A DNA stretch of 64,000 bases from Asticcacaulis sp. AC460. GTDB lineage: Bacteria; Pseudomonadota; Alphaproteobacteria; Caulobacterales; Caulobacteraceae. The notes beneath the pieces were generated by a model. The model worked only from the letters and a program-made list of their open reading frames with translations, had not been told where the DNA came from and searched no databases. How positions within the stretch are numbered: the stretch's first letter is position 1; every line of letters starts with the position of its first letter. The DNA lies in contig NZ_AWGD01000010.1 in assembly GCF_000495795.1 (NCBI RefSeq), positions 1-64,000 on the forward strand. Reading direction: 5' to 3'. Shown one piece after another: positions 27,540-35,273 of this stretch. The position numbers and the translations under genes were made by a program.

Positions 27540-27791
27540 TATTTGCATAGGGCGCAAAGCGGTTGCGCCATAGTCATTGAGCGCGCTTCCGTCGCCGGTC
27601 CACAATGAACGGACCCGTGGGACTTACCCGGACTGGCTTTTCTCCAAAGCCGTGCGCCGAACCAGGTCTTTCACATTTCTGCGATGTCAATGCCGGGCCA
27701 AGAAGATCCGAAGGCATGTTTCGGAACTTTCGGCATAGGCCGTACGCAACGTAGCCACGCCCCGGGCCCCGGGACGTGGCTACGATTTTTT
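27540..27791 (+). ncRNA. candidate small RNA between araC and sciP
   Basis: This gene-free stretch on the plus strand folds locally: GGCGCAA-AGCGG-TTGCGCC (27551-27569), GGCTTT...AAAGCC, and a terminal hairpin followed by GATTTTTT. No plus-strand gene precedes the terminator, since the genes on both sides read minus. The 5' end is not defined, and it does not match RNase P, SRP or tmRNA marks that I know. The call is an inference from the orphan terminator. Confidence 0.4.
27751..27791 (+). terminator. orphan Rho-independent terminator
   Basis: GTAGCCACG and CGTGGCTAC form a 9-bp stem around a GC-rich CCCCGGGCCCCGGG interior, followed directly by GATTTTTT. It is oriented for plus-strand transcription although no plus-strand protein gene is upstream. 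Confidence 0.75.
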
Positions 27792-27820
27792 AGCAGTTTA
27801 TTTGACGCCGTCACGTTAGT

Positions 27821-27845
27821 CCAAAAAGTGGCAACCACTTTTTGG
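27821..27845. repeat. CCAAAAAGTGG hairpin near the sciP 3' end
   Basis: CCAAAAAGTGG-CAA-CCACTTTTTGG is a perfect 11-bp stem located 15 bases past the sciP stop on the minus strand. It could end sciP transcription. Similar A-tract hairpins are widespread repeats in alphaproteobacteria. Confidence 0.6.
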
Positions 27846-27859
27846 CGTGAGGCTTGTGA

Positions 27860-28141
27860 TTAACGGTACTGCTGGATGCGCGTCGTGCGCAGGCCCGCCA
27901 TGCCGTGGTTCTCGATGGCTTTCTGCCACGAGAGGAATTCTTCGGAAGTAATATTGTAGCGCTCGCAGGCGTCGTCGAAGGACAGCAGTCCCCCGCGCAC
28001 TGCGGCCACAACCTCGGCCTTGCGGCGGATGACCCAGCGTTCCGTGCCCGGAGGCGGCAGATCGTTGAGGGTCAATTTTGCACCCGTCGGACCAATCACG
28101 TACTTTTCGCCCTTTGCGTCGCGGCGTTGCTCTTGCAGCAT
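27860..28141 (-). CDS. sciP: CtrA inhibitor SciP (DUF1153)
   Basis: SciP is a 93-residue swarmer-cell protein that binds CtrA-activated promoters and blocks CtrA from recruiting RNA polymerase. The sequence is a full match to the DUF1153 layout: KYVIGPTGAKLTLNDLPPPGTERWVIRRKAEVV, then the HTH-like VRGGLLSFDDACERYNITSEEFLSWQKAI. In Caulobacter sciP lies beside the hook genes, and the same holds here, with flgE 188 bp upstream on the same strand. The intergenic stretch has several TTAA motifs but with six- or eight-base spacers, so CtrA control is not proven. Confidence 0.93.
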   Translation of the reverse strand: MLQEQRRDAKGEKYVIGPTGAKLTLNDLPPPGTERWVIRRKAEVVAAVRGGLLSFDDACERYNITSEEFLSWQKAIENHGMAGLRTTRIQQYR

Positions 28142-28329
28142 GGCATTTTGCCTTGTGTTACCATCACCAATTGAAGTGACTATAACGCGCCAGTTTAAAG
28201 ATCAGCTTAATTGCCTTAGTAAAAATAGTCCTAAGGAAAAGCATTACTGACGTATTAACTTCATTGACAATGAACTGACGGCAAAACTCCAAGATTAACG
28301 CGAATTAACTATCTTATTTTACTTTGTGT

Positions 28330-29763
28330 TTACCGCTTGAGCGCCAGCAGTTCCTGCAGCATTTCGTCCGAGGTCGTGATGATCTTGGACGCCGCCGAAT
28401 AGGCGCGCTGGGTGGAGATCAGGCCGGTGAACTCCTGGGCCAGGTCGACCGTCGACGCCTCCAGGGTTTCCGGCGACAGGTTGCCCGATCCGCCTTCGCC
28501 CGGCTCACGCAGGGTGAAGCCGCCCGATTGCGACGACACGGTAAAGGCGTTACCCGAGACGGGGGTCAGGCCGTTGGCATTGATGAAGGTGGCCAGGGCC
28601 ACCTGGGCCAGGGGACGGGTATTGCCATTGTTGTAGATGGCGGTGACGATGCCGTCCTTGCCGATCTCGACCTTGGTCAGCAGGCCGAATTCGGTGCCGT
28701 TGGCGGTCATGCGCGTCGTCGTCGAGTCACCGGCCCGCTGGGTGATCTGGGAGGTGGCGCCGGTGCCGCTGAGAGACAGAGAGAAGGTCTGGTCGTCGGC
28801 GACAAAGCTGTCGCCCCAGCGCGGCGTCGTCGTGCCGTTGGAAGCGCCGATAGCATAGTCGGTCGTAAAGGCGACCGGGGCGCCGGTGGCATCGTTGGTT
28901 GTCGAGTTGGCGATATCCAACTGGCCATTCGAGTCGAACGCCAGGATGCCGGTGGCAATCTGGTTCGGGCCGGTGGCAGAGCCAATGATGTCGGGCGACC
29001 ACACTTCATACGACCAGCGCGCGGTGTTGGTGACCGGGTCGGGGTCCATCTTCAGCAGCGACATGGTGACCGTATGCTGCTGCCCCAGCGAATCCGAGAC
29101 CGTCATGGAAACGGTCGAATCGGGCTTGGTGCCGACACCGGCCGTGGCGTCATAGACCGACATGGCTTCGGTCGCGCTTTCGGGATCGTAACTTCCACCC
29201 GCAGCGGCGGCGGTCGAAACATCCGTCGACGGATCCAGGTTGGCGGCGAAGCTGACGCGCGTCGTCGATTCAGCCTGGCGGGCGATATTGGCGACATTGA
29301 TCGGCCCCAGACGGGTCATGTCGGTCGAGGACGGGTTGATATTGCCGCTGCTGTCGGCCGGCCAGCCTTCCAGGTACAGGCCGGCGGCATTGCGCAGATA
29401 GCCATCGGTGTCGGTGCTGAACGAGCCGTCACGAGTGAACAACATGCTGCTGCCCTGGTTGATGGCGGCGGAGGTGTCGGAGGTGACGAAGAAGCCCTGG
29501 CCGTCGATGCCCAGGCTGTAGCCGGCGGTCGAATTGTTCAGTTCGCCGCGGCTGGTCAGGTCCTGCTGGACGGCGGCGGTGACCCCGTTGGAGGCATAGG
29601 TCGACTGCCATGACGAGCCGCTGACCAGGTTGGTGAAGTTGGTCGTGACGCGCTTGTAGCCCGTGGTGTTGGCGTTGGCGATGTTGTTGGAAATGGTCGA
29701 CAGGGCCGCGGCGTTGGCGGCCAGGGCGGTGACGCCCGATTGCATGGCGCGATTGATGGTCAT
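28330..29763 (-). CDS. flgE: flagellar hook protein FlgE
   Basis: FlgE polymerises into the flexible hook. The 477-residue protein has the axial N-terminal helix (ALAANAAALSTISNNIANANTTGYKR), a long Thr/Ser-rich surface region and the C-terminal helix (LEASTVDLAQEFTGLISTQRAYSAASKIITTSDEMLQELLALKR). It is the last gene of the minus-strand operon fliK-flgD-flgE; AAGGGGA precedes its ATG and flgD ends 15 bases upstream. Expression should come from the sigma-54 promoter at 32237. Confidence 0.96.
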   Translation of the reverse strand: MTINRAMQSGVTALAANAAALSTISNNIANANTTGYKRVTTNFTNLVSGSSWQSTYASNGVTAAVQQDLTSRGELNNSTAGYSLGIDGQGFFVTSDTSAAINQGSSMLFTRDGSFSTDTDGYLRNAAGLYLEGWPADSSGNINPSSTDMTRLGPINVANIARQAESTTRVSFAANLDPSTDVSTAAAAGGSYDPESATEAMSVYDATAGVGTKPDSTVSMTVSDSLGQQHTVTMSLLKMDPDPVTNTARWSYEVWSPDIIGSATGPNQIATGILAFDSNGQLDIANSTTNDATGAPVAFTTDYAIGASNGTTTPRWGDSFVADDQTFSLSLSGTGATSQITQRAGDSTTTRMTANGTEFGLLTKVEIGKDGIVTAIYNNGNTRPLAQVALATFINANGLTPVSGNAFTVSSQSGGFTLREPGEGGSGNLSPETLEASTVDLAQEFTGLISTQRAYSAASKIITTSDEMLQELLALKR

Positions 29764-29778
29764 GGCGTTAAATTCCCC

Positions 29779-30435
29779 TTAGGACACTTTGGTGATGAGC
29801 GAGAGCGGCACGTAGGTGCCGCCGACTTTCAGGACGACGGCGCCGTCCCGGATTTCGGCGGCGTTGGCGACGCCGGTGAGGTTGACGGAAGCGGTGACGT
29901 CGCTGCCCGCGGCGTTCGTCGCCTTGATTTTCAGCGTGTAGTCGCCGGAGGTGACCTTGGTGCCGGTGGCGGTTTCTCCATCCCAGGCTACCGTGTGGCT
30001 GCCCTGGCCGGTCTGGTCGGAGGTGCCGGTCCACACAACCGCGCCGTTCTTGTCGACCACGGTCAGGTTGACGGTCTGGGCGTCGCCGCCCAGGGTATAG
30101 TCCCAGGCAGCCTGGCCGTTGGCGAAGGTCGCCGTGGCCGTGCCGGCGCTGACCGTCTTGCCGATATAGTTGACGGCGGTATCGATCGTGTCGCCGGCGT
30201 CCAGCGCCTTGGAGATCTTCTCCAGATAGTCATTACCCTTCAGCTGCTGCTCGACCGAGGAATACTGGACCAGCTGGTTGGTCCATTCGGTCGTATCCAT
30301 CGGCGACAGCGGGTCCTGGTTACGGATCTGGGCCGTCAGCAGGCTGAGGAAGGTTTCATAGTTGGCGGCCAGGGTCTTGCTGTCCTTGGCGGCGGTGGTC
30401 TGGGTCTGGGTATTGGAGGTGACGGCGTCAACCAT
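29779..30435 (-). CDS. flgD: hook cap protein FlgD
   Basis: FlgD caps the growing hook and guides FlgE assembly. The 218-residue protein has the conserved N-terminus (FLSLLTAQIRNQDPLSPMDTTEWTNQLVQYSSVEQQLKGN) and the C-terminal FlgD-Ig/Tudor region (VDKNGAVVWTGTSDQTGQGSHTVAWDG). It lies 10 bp after fliK and 16 bp before flgE; AGGAA precedes the ATG. Full length. Confidence 0.96.
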   Translation of the reverse strand: MVDAVTSNTQTQTTAAKDSKTLAANYETFLSLLTAQIRNQDPLSPMDTTEWTNQLVQYSSVEQQLKGNDYLEKISKALDAGDTIDTAVNYIGKTVSAGTATATFANGQAAWDYTLGGDAQTVNLTVVDKNGAVVWTGTSDQTGQGSHTVAWDGETATGTKVTSGDYTLKIKATNAAGSDVTASVNLTGVANAAEIRDGAVVLKVGGTYVPLSLITKVS

Positions 30436-30444
30436 GGTGGGTTC

Positions 30445-32151
30445 CTAGACGGTGAGATCGAGCGCCAGCCGGCCGGAGCCGGGGCGTTGGCGAAGTTGAG
30501 CGAGGGCTGCGTCGAGATCGGCCTCGGCGGCGTTGGCGTCGGCGCGCTTCAGGGCACGGGTGGCCTGGCGGGGGTTGGAACGGGGCTGCTGGCCGGTGTG
30601 CGGATCGGTAAAGGCGGCGAAGGTTCCAGCCTGGGCCTGAGCGGGGGTCGTCTGGTTTTGCACGGACTCGGCCGGCCGCGACGAGAAGGTCAGGGCGTCG
30701 TCGTCGAGCTTGAGGCCCGCCGCCGTCAGTTGCTGGCGCAGTTCGCTTTCGCGCGCGGCAAAGGTGGTGGCGGTGACCGGGGTGTCGAACGCCAGGTGGG
30801 CGCTGACCTTGCCCTGGGCGGTGATGGTCAGGGCGACGTCGATGCGACCCAGGTCGACGGGCTTGAGTTCGAGCTGGAACTTGGTGGTGCCGTTGCCGAG
30901 GCGCTTCTGGATGGCGACGCTGACCTGGGTCATTTGCTCGACGGCGGCATGGGACAGGGTCGAACCCTGGGCGCCGGGTTGGGCCGGTGCCTGGGCAGGT
31001 GCCTGCTCCGGTGTCTGGTGCGTTGCGGGCATGGCGACGGTGGCCGCCGGCGTGTAGGGCGCGGCCGGGGCGTCCGGCGTTACCGGCTGCAGAGAAAAGG
31101 GCTGCGCGGTGGCGGCTGGCCGCGCGGTGTCCGCCTTTGCAGTGTCCGTCTTTACCGTTTCCGGCGCGGCAGTTTCCGGCAGGGCGGACGTCACCGTCGC
31201 CGGGAGCTTGCTCTTTATAAAGTCGACGCCCGGTGTTTTGGCAGGTTGCGGCGTGCCGGTGCGTTCCGCCGAGGTCGTGGCGTCGTGTTCCGCCGGAGCT
31301 GCCTCGTTACCCTGGGAGTCGGACGGTTCCGGGCTGGGTGCGGCCGCCTTTATCATGGCGGGGGCTTCGGGCGGGACCGTCGGGGCGGTGGTGGCGACCG
31401 CCGCCTCCGGGCTTTTCGGCGCGATGGATTGGCCAGCCATGGGCGGCGCCACGATGGCCGCAGCGGCCGCGGCTACGGTCGGATCGGGCGCGGCAGACGC
31501 CGGTTCGTCAGGCTCCGCCGGCGCCTTTGCGGGCAAATTGGCCTCAGGCCGGCGGGGGCGCGCCGGCGCCGCGGCAGCCGGTTGCGCCATGGCTTCGACA
31601 GATCGCGGCGCGGCTTCGGGTTGATCGGCTTGCTCGGTCTCGACCTGGGGGGTGACGGTCGCCGTGGCAACTGCTGCTGCGGCCGACGGTTCGACGCGTG
31701 GCCCGGCAGCGTCGATTGCCGGGGCGGTTTCCGGCGCGGCGGTCGCAGTAGCGACGACAGCGGGCTTTTCGACGCGCGGCAGCGCGACGTGGACTGCCGG
31801 GGTGGTTTCCGGCGCGACCTGAGGTGTGACGACCGGTGCAGAGACGATGGCCGCAGCCGGTGCGGGGACGGCGCGGGCGGCTTCGGTTGTGACCGGAGGT
31901 TCCGCTTCGACCTGCGGGGCGATCATCTGGGTGGTCACGGCAGCCGAAGCCAGCGGCTCGGGCGTCCTTTCGGTCTGGGCGGCCTGCGGCGCCGCAGTTG
32001 CGGTTTCGGTTTCAGTGGCAGGCGCCATCATTTGCGCCACCAGGCCGGTGAACACGGCCGCGGCATCCTCGTCCTGCGCCGGCATGGCTCCGCCGTCGGC
32101 CGAAACAATCGGCGCTGAGACGAGTTGAAGCAGGGTGGCGGCAGGGGTCAT
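30445..32151 (-). CDS. fliK: flagellar hook-length control protein FliK
   Basis: FliK measures the hook and switches export from rod/hook to filament substrates. The 568-residue protein has the usual shape: a long low-complexity Ala/Pro/Thr-rich ruler region (about 1-380) and a C-terminal Flg_hook domain (VSVAIQKRLGNGTTKFQLELKPVDLGRIDVALTI). The start codon ATG at 32151 has little Shine-Dalgarno. It heads the hook operon downstream of a sigma-54 promoter and an IHF site. The Ala/Pro-rich region also leaves long open frames on the other strand, which are shadows. Confidence 0.92.
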   Translation of the reverse strand: MTPAATLLQLVSAPIVSADGGAMPAQDEDAAAVFTGLVAQMMAPATETETATAAPQAAQTERTPEPLASAAVTTQMIAPQVEAEPPVTTEAARAVPAPAAAIVSAPVVTPQVAPETTPAVHVALPRVEKPAVVATATAAPETAPAIDAAGPRVEPSAAAAVATATVTPQVETEQADQPEAAPRSVEAMAQPAAAAPARPRRPEANLPAKAPAEPDEPASAAPDPTVAAAAAAIVAPPMAGQSIAPKSPEAAVATTAPTVPPEAPAMIKAAAPSPEPSDSQGNEAAPAEHDATTSAERTGTPQPAKTPGVDFIKSKLPATVTSALPETAAPETVKTDTAKADTARPAATAQPFSLQPVTPDAPAAPYTPAATVAMPATHQTPEQAPAQAPAQPGAQGSTLSHAAVEQMTQVSVAIQKRLGNGTTKFQLELKPVDLGRIDVALTITAQGKVSAHLAFDTPVTATTFAARESELRQQLTAAGLKLDDDALTFSSRPAESVQNQTTPAQAQAGTFAAFTDPHTGQQPRSNPRQATRALKRADANAAEADLDAALAQLRQRPGSGRLALDLTV

Positions 32152-32236
32152 GGGACTCGCAAAAGGGTGAACGCCGCATCCAGGGACGCGGAAAATCTGG
32201 GTTCACGCATTTTGCGCAAGGGGAGAGTTCACCCTG

Positions 32237-32252
32237 TGCAATCCGGGGGCCA
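32237..32252 (-). promoter_or_regulatory. sigma-54 promoter of the fliK-flgD-flgE operon
   Basis: On the minus strand the sequence reads TGGCCCCCGGATTGCA, with GG and GC elements exactly ten bases apart, matching the -24/-12 consensus. It lies 86 bases before the fliK ATG. FlbD is the expected activator. Confidence 0.8.
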
Positions 32253-32257
32253 GATGT

Positions 32258-32270
32258 TAATTCGTTGATT
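32258..32270 (-). promoter_or_regulatory. IHF site next to the hook-operon promoter
   Basis: AATCAACGAATTA on the minus strand is an exact match to the IHF consensus WATCAANNNNTTR and sits five bases upstream of the -24 element. IHF-assisted looping is known for the Caulobacter hook operon. A motif GGCAAATTTGACCGC lies further upstream (32316-32330) and could be an FlbD-binding site. Confidence 0.65.
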
Positions 32271-32365
32271 TTATTGATATTAAGAAATTGGAAAGCCGGG
32301 AGAACTTGCCGTGCTGCGGTCAAATTTGCCTAACGCCCAGCCCAAACTTGCCGCCCCTTCCCTTT

Positions 32366-32936
32366 CTGATACCTCCCCGCGTTCTTCTCGCGGGGAGGGG
32401 GACCGCACGAACGAGCCAGGCCAAAGGCCGCCAGCGAGTGAGATGTGGTGGTGGGGCGACTTACTTATCGCTCAATCGCGTTTTGACATAAGCCCAGACA
32501 CTCTCGGCGACTTCATCCGGATTGCCGAACACTTCAGCCGCATGGATGCGATAAACTTCGATTCCCTGCGTGTTCAGCCATCGATCACGGCGTTCATCCT
32601 GGTCGGAATCATGAAGAGCGCCATCGATTTCGACGCAGAGCCGTACCCTATGACAGTAAAAGTCGAGGATATATGGGCCTTTGGGATGTTGTCGACGAAA
32701 GGCAATGCCGTCACCGTCGCGACGTTTTAAGCGCTCCCACAGCAAATACTCCGGCGTCGTAAGCTGACGCCGCATTTGCTTGGCTAAAGCGAGTTTCCGA
32801 ATGTCGCGCTTCATGACGGCAAGCTATGCGCTTACAGCGTTTTCGTAAAGCCGCCCCACCACCACCCTTCGCCTACGCTTTGCTTCGGCTTCGGGCGGTC
32901 CCCCTCCCCACGCAAAGAGGCGCGGGGAGGTATCAG
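32366..32936. mobile_element. inverted-repeat unit carrying a DUF559 endonuclease
   Basis: Two inverted copies of the palindromic repeat family flank one gene. Left copy 32366-32458 and right copy 32851-32936 share three exact blocks: CTGATACCTCCCCGCG at the outer ends (16 bp), GGGGAGGGGGACCGC inside (15 bp) and GTGGTGGTGGGGCG at the inner ends (14 bp). A further inverted block CCCTTTCTGAT extends the pairing outward (32360 and 32957). The gene's stop codon is two bases from the left copy. No transposase and no clear target-site duplication are seen. Mobility is inferred. Confidence 0.6.
32461..32814 (-). CDS. DUF559 endonuclease-domain protein
   Basis: 117-residue protein of the DUF559 family, a Vsr-like PD-(D/E)XK nuclease fold. 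Marks are LTTPEYLLWERLKRRD, FRRQHPKGPYILDFYC (Asp51), the catalytic-type VEIDGALH (Glu62, Asp64, His68) and RRDRWLNTQGIEVYRI. All are intact, so it is likely an active nuclease. The start ATG has no good Shine-Dalgarno. Its flanks are inverted copies of one repeat, and the unit lies between the hook operon and flgK without touching either. Confidence 0.88.
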   Translation of the reverse strand: MKRDIRKLALAKQMRRQLTTPEYLLWERLKRRDGDGIAFRRQHPKGPYILDFYCHRVRLCVEIDGALHDSDQDERRDRWLNTQGIEVYRIHAAEVFGNPDEVAESVWAYVKTRLSDK

Positions 32937-32959
32937 ATTGGAGGGGATCAGAAAGGGCG

Positions 32960-32975
32960 TGGCACGCGACTTGCG
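32960..32975 (+). promoter_or_regulatory. sigma-54 promoter of flgK-flgL
   Basis: TGGCACGCGACTTGCG is an exact -24/-12 match (TGGCACG-N4-TTGC), 145 bases before the flgK ATG. The outer edge of the DUF559 unit ends only two to three bases before it. A possible FlbD site, the palindrome CCCGGC-AAATTTC-GCCGGG (33066-33084), lies downstream in the leader, as described for the homologous Caulobacter promoter. Confidence 0.85.
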
Positions 32976-33120
32976 ACCCTGTTTGCATATATCAGGGCGC
33001 CCCCGCCCGCGGAATCGTCAACCCTATGAAACCCTTAGGTTTTTCAAAGTCAGCCCCCTCGCCTACCCGGCAAATTTCGCCGGGCAGCGTGAATCCCTTG
33101 CCTAGGAAGGGCGCCTCCGC

Positions 33121-35262
33121 ATGTCGCTGAACTCGATCATGAACATCGGCGTGTCCGGGCTGATGACCGCCCAGGACCAGTTGCGCGTCACGTCCGACAA
33201 CATCTCGAACGTCAACACCCCGGGCTATATCCGCAAGGTCGCCCACCAGACCGCCGTCAATATCGGCGGCAAGGGCATGGGCGTCACCTCCGGCCAGGTC
33301 ACCCTGGCCGCCGACCGCTACCTCCAGGCCGCATCGCTGAAGGCCACCTCGACCTCAGCCGCCGCCGACGTCACCTATGAACTGCTGGACCAGATCCAGT
33401 CCCAGTTCGGCGACATCACCGACACCTCCAACCTGTTCAACCAGGCCGCCAGCGCCCTGTCGTCCATGGCCGAAGCTGCCGAGGACCCGACCTCCAACGC
33501 CAGCCGCCAGCAGACCCTGTCCAACCTGTCCAGCTTCCTGTCGGAAGGCGGGCGTATCGCGGCGCGCATCCAGACCATCCGCGGCGACGCCGACGCGCGC
33601 CTGGGATCCGCCGTCAAGTCGGTCAACGACCTGCTGAAAAACATCAGCGACCTGAACGCCACCATCTCCGCCGCCACGGTGGCCGGCGACGACGCCACCG
33701 GCGCCCAGACCACCCAGGCCAGATATATCGACGACCTGTCCAAGATGATGGACGTCAACGTCACCCAGAACGAGAACGGCGGCGTCACCGTGCGCACCGG
33801 GTCGGGCATGTACCTGAGCGGCGACAAGTACGCCACGCTCAGCTACCAGCCGACCGCCAATGTCGACGCCACCACCAGCTTCGGCGCCATCGTGGTCACC
33901 GGCATCAACGGCGAGAAGCGCGACCTGGCCGACAACATCCAGTCCGGCGAGATCAAGGGACTGATGAACGTCCGCGACACGGCCTCGGTCGCCGTCAGCG
34001 ACCAGCTCAACCAGTATATGACGCAGTTCACCGAGCAACTGAACGCCGCTCACAACCAGGGCTCATCGGTTCCGGCGCCGGCCTCGATGACCGGCAAGAC
34101 GCTCAGCCTGACCCAGGAAGAAGCCGTCACCGGCTTTACCGGCCAAACCAACCTGGTGACCCTGGATTCGTCGGGCAACATCACCCACAGCGTGCTGATC
34201 GATTTCAACGCGGGCACCTGGTCGCGGGACAACGGTTCCGACTCGGGCACCTTCACCCCGGGCAGCTTCGCCAGCGACATCACCGCCGCCTTCAACGGCG
34301 ACGCCACGGTCAGCTTCACCAATGGCCGGATGAGCCTGAGCGTCAGCGGCGGCAATGGCAATGACGGCATCGCGGTGGTCGATCCCGCGGCTTCGTCGAC
34401 CGTGACCCCGTCGGGCAAGCAGGGCCAGGGCTTTTCGCACTATTTCGGCCTCAACGACCTGGTCACCAGCAAAGCGCCGACCAACTATCGTACCGGCCTG
34501 AACGCCACCTCGGATTCGGGCTTCTCCAGCGGCCAGGTCACCTTCCAGCTCAAGTCGCCCAACGGCGCCTCCCTGGCCAGTGTCGACTTCACGCCGGCGG
34601 CCGGCCAGAGCATGGCCGACATGGTCAATGCGCTGAACAACACCACCAGCGGCGTCGGCCGCTACGGCACCTTCTCGCTGGATGGCAATGGCCAGCTCAG
34701 CTTCCAGGGTTTCGGCAGCCCGTCCAACACCATGTCTATCAAGGCCGACTCCACGTCGCGGCTGGGGACGGGCGCGTCGTTCGGCACATTCTTCGGCGTT
34801 GGCGGCACCCCGTCCACCGTCGCCTCCGGTCTGGCCATCCGCAACGCCGTCTATAACGACCCCAGGCAAATGGCCCTGGCCAAGGTCGACCTGAACGCGA
34901 CGGGCGGCCTGGGCGCCCTGGTCAGCGGTGACGGCGACAACGGACTGGACATGTCGGATATCGGGTCGAAGACCACGATCTTCGCCAAGACCGGCCTGAA
35001 CAGCGGCGGCGCCTCGACGCTGGAGCGCTACGGTTCGGACCTGGCCGGCCAGGTCGGTAACCTGGCCGCAGACGCCAAGAGCCAGAAGGAGAGCAATGAA
35101 GCGCTCCTCAGCGAAGCCCAGTCGCGCCGCAGCGCCTATGAAGGCGTCAATCTCGACGAAGAACTGGTCAACCTCACCGTCTACCAGCAGGGCTACAGTG
35201 CCGCCGGCCGCCTGATCCAGGCCGCCAAGGACATGTACGACACCCTGCTGCAGATGGTTTAA
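33121..35262 (+). CDS. flgK: flagellar hook-associated protein FlgK (HAP1)
   Basis: FlgK joins hook and filament. The 713-residue protein is somewhat long for the family. It starts with the axial region SIMNIGVSGLMTAQDQLRVTSDNISNVNTPGYIRK and ends with NLDEELVNLTVYQQGYSAAGRLIQAAKDMYDTLLQMV; the middle is Ser/Thr/Gly-rich surface sequence. AGGAAGG lies about ten bases before the ATG. It forms an operon with flgL (11 bp apart) under the sigma-54 promoter at 32960. Confidence 0.96.
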   Translation: MSLNSIMNIGVSGLMTAQDQLRVTSDNISNVNTPGYIRKVAHQTAVNIGGKGMGVTSGQVTLAADRYLQAASLKATSTSAAADVTYELLDQIQSQFGDITDTSNLFNQAASALSSMAEAAEDPTSNASRQQTLSNLSSFLSEGGRIAARIQTIRGDADARLGSAVKSVNDLLKNISDLNATISAATVAGDDATGAQTTQARYIDDLSKMMDVNVTQNENGGVTVRTGSGMYLSGDKYATLSYQPTANVDATTSFGAIVVTGINGEKRDLADNIQSGEIKGLMNVRDTASVAVSDQLNQYMTQFTEQLNAAHNQGSSVPAPASMTGKTLSLTQEEAVTGFTGQTNLVTLDSSGNITHSVLIDFNAGTWSRDNGSDSGTFTPGSFASDITAAFNGDATVSFTNGRMSLSVSGGNGNDGIAVVDPAASSTVTPSGKQGQGFSHYFGLNDLVTSKAPTNYRTGLNATSDSGFSSGQVTFQLKSPNGASLASVDFTPAAGQSMADMVNALNNTTSGVGRYGTFSLDGNGQLSFQGFGSPSNTMSIKADSTSRLGTGASFGTFFGVGGTPSTVASGLAIRNAVYNDPRQMALAKVDLNATGGLGALVSGDGDNGLDMSDIGSKTTIFAKTGLNSGGASTLERYGSDLAGQVGNLAADAKSQKESNEALLSEAQSRRSAYEGVNLDEELVNLTVYQQGYSAAGRLIQAAKDMYDTLLQMV

Positions 35263-35273
35263 GGAGTAACCCC

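Noticed and set aside
27519-27859. Known structural RNA (RNase P, SRP, tmRNA) in the araC-sciP gap
   Set aside because: None of the conserved sequence marks of these RNAs was found, so only a generic candidate is reported.
28195-28307. CtrA boxes upstream of sciP
   Set aside because: The TTAA pairs have spacers of eight (28195-28210) and six (28294-28307) bases, so they are not consensus; kept only as a remark.
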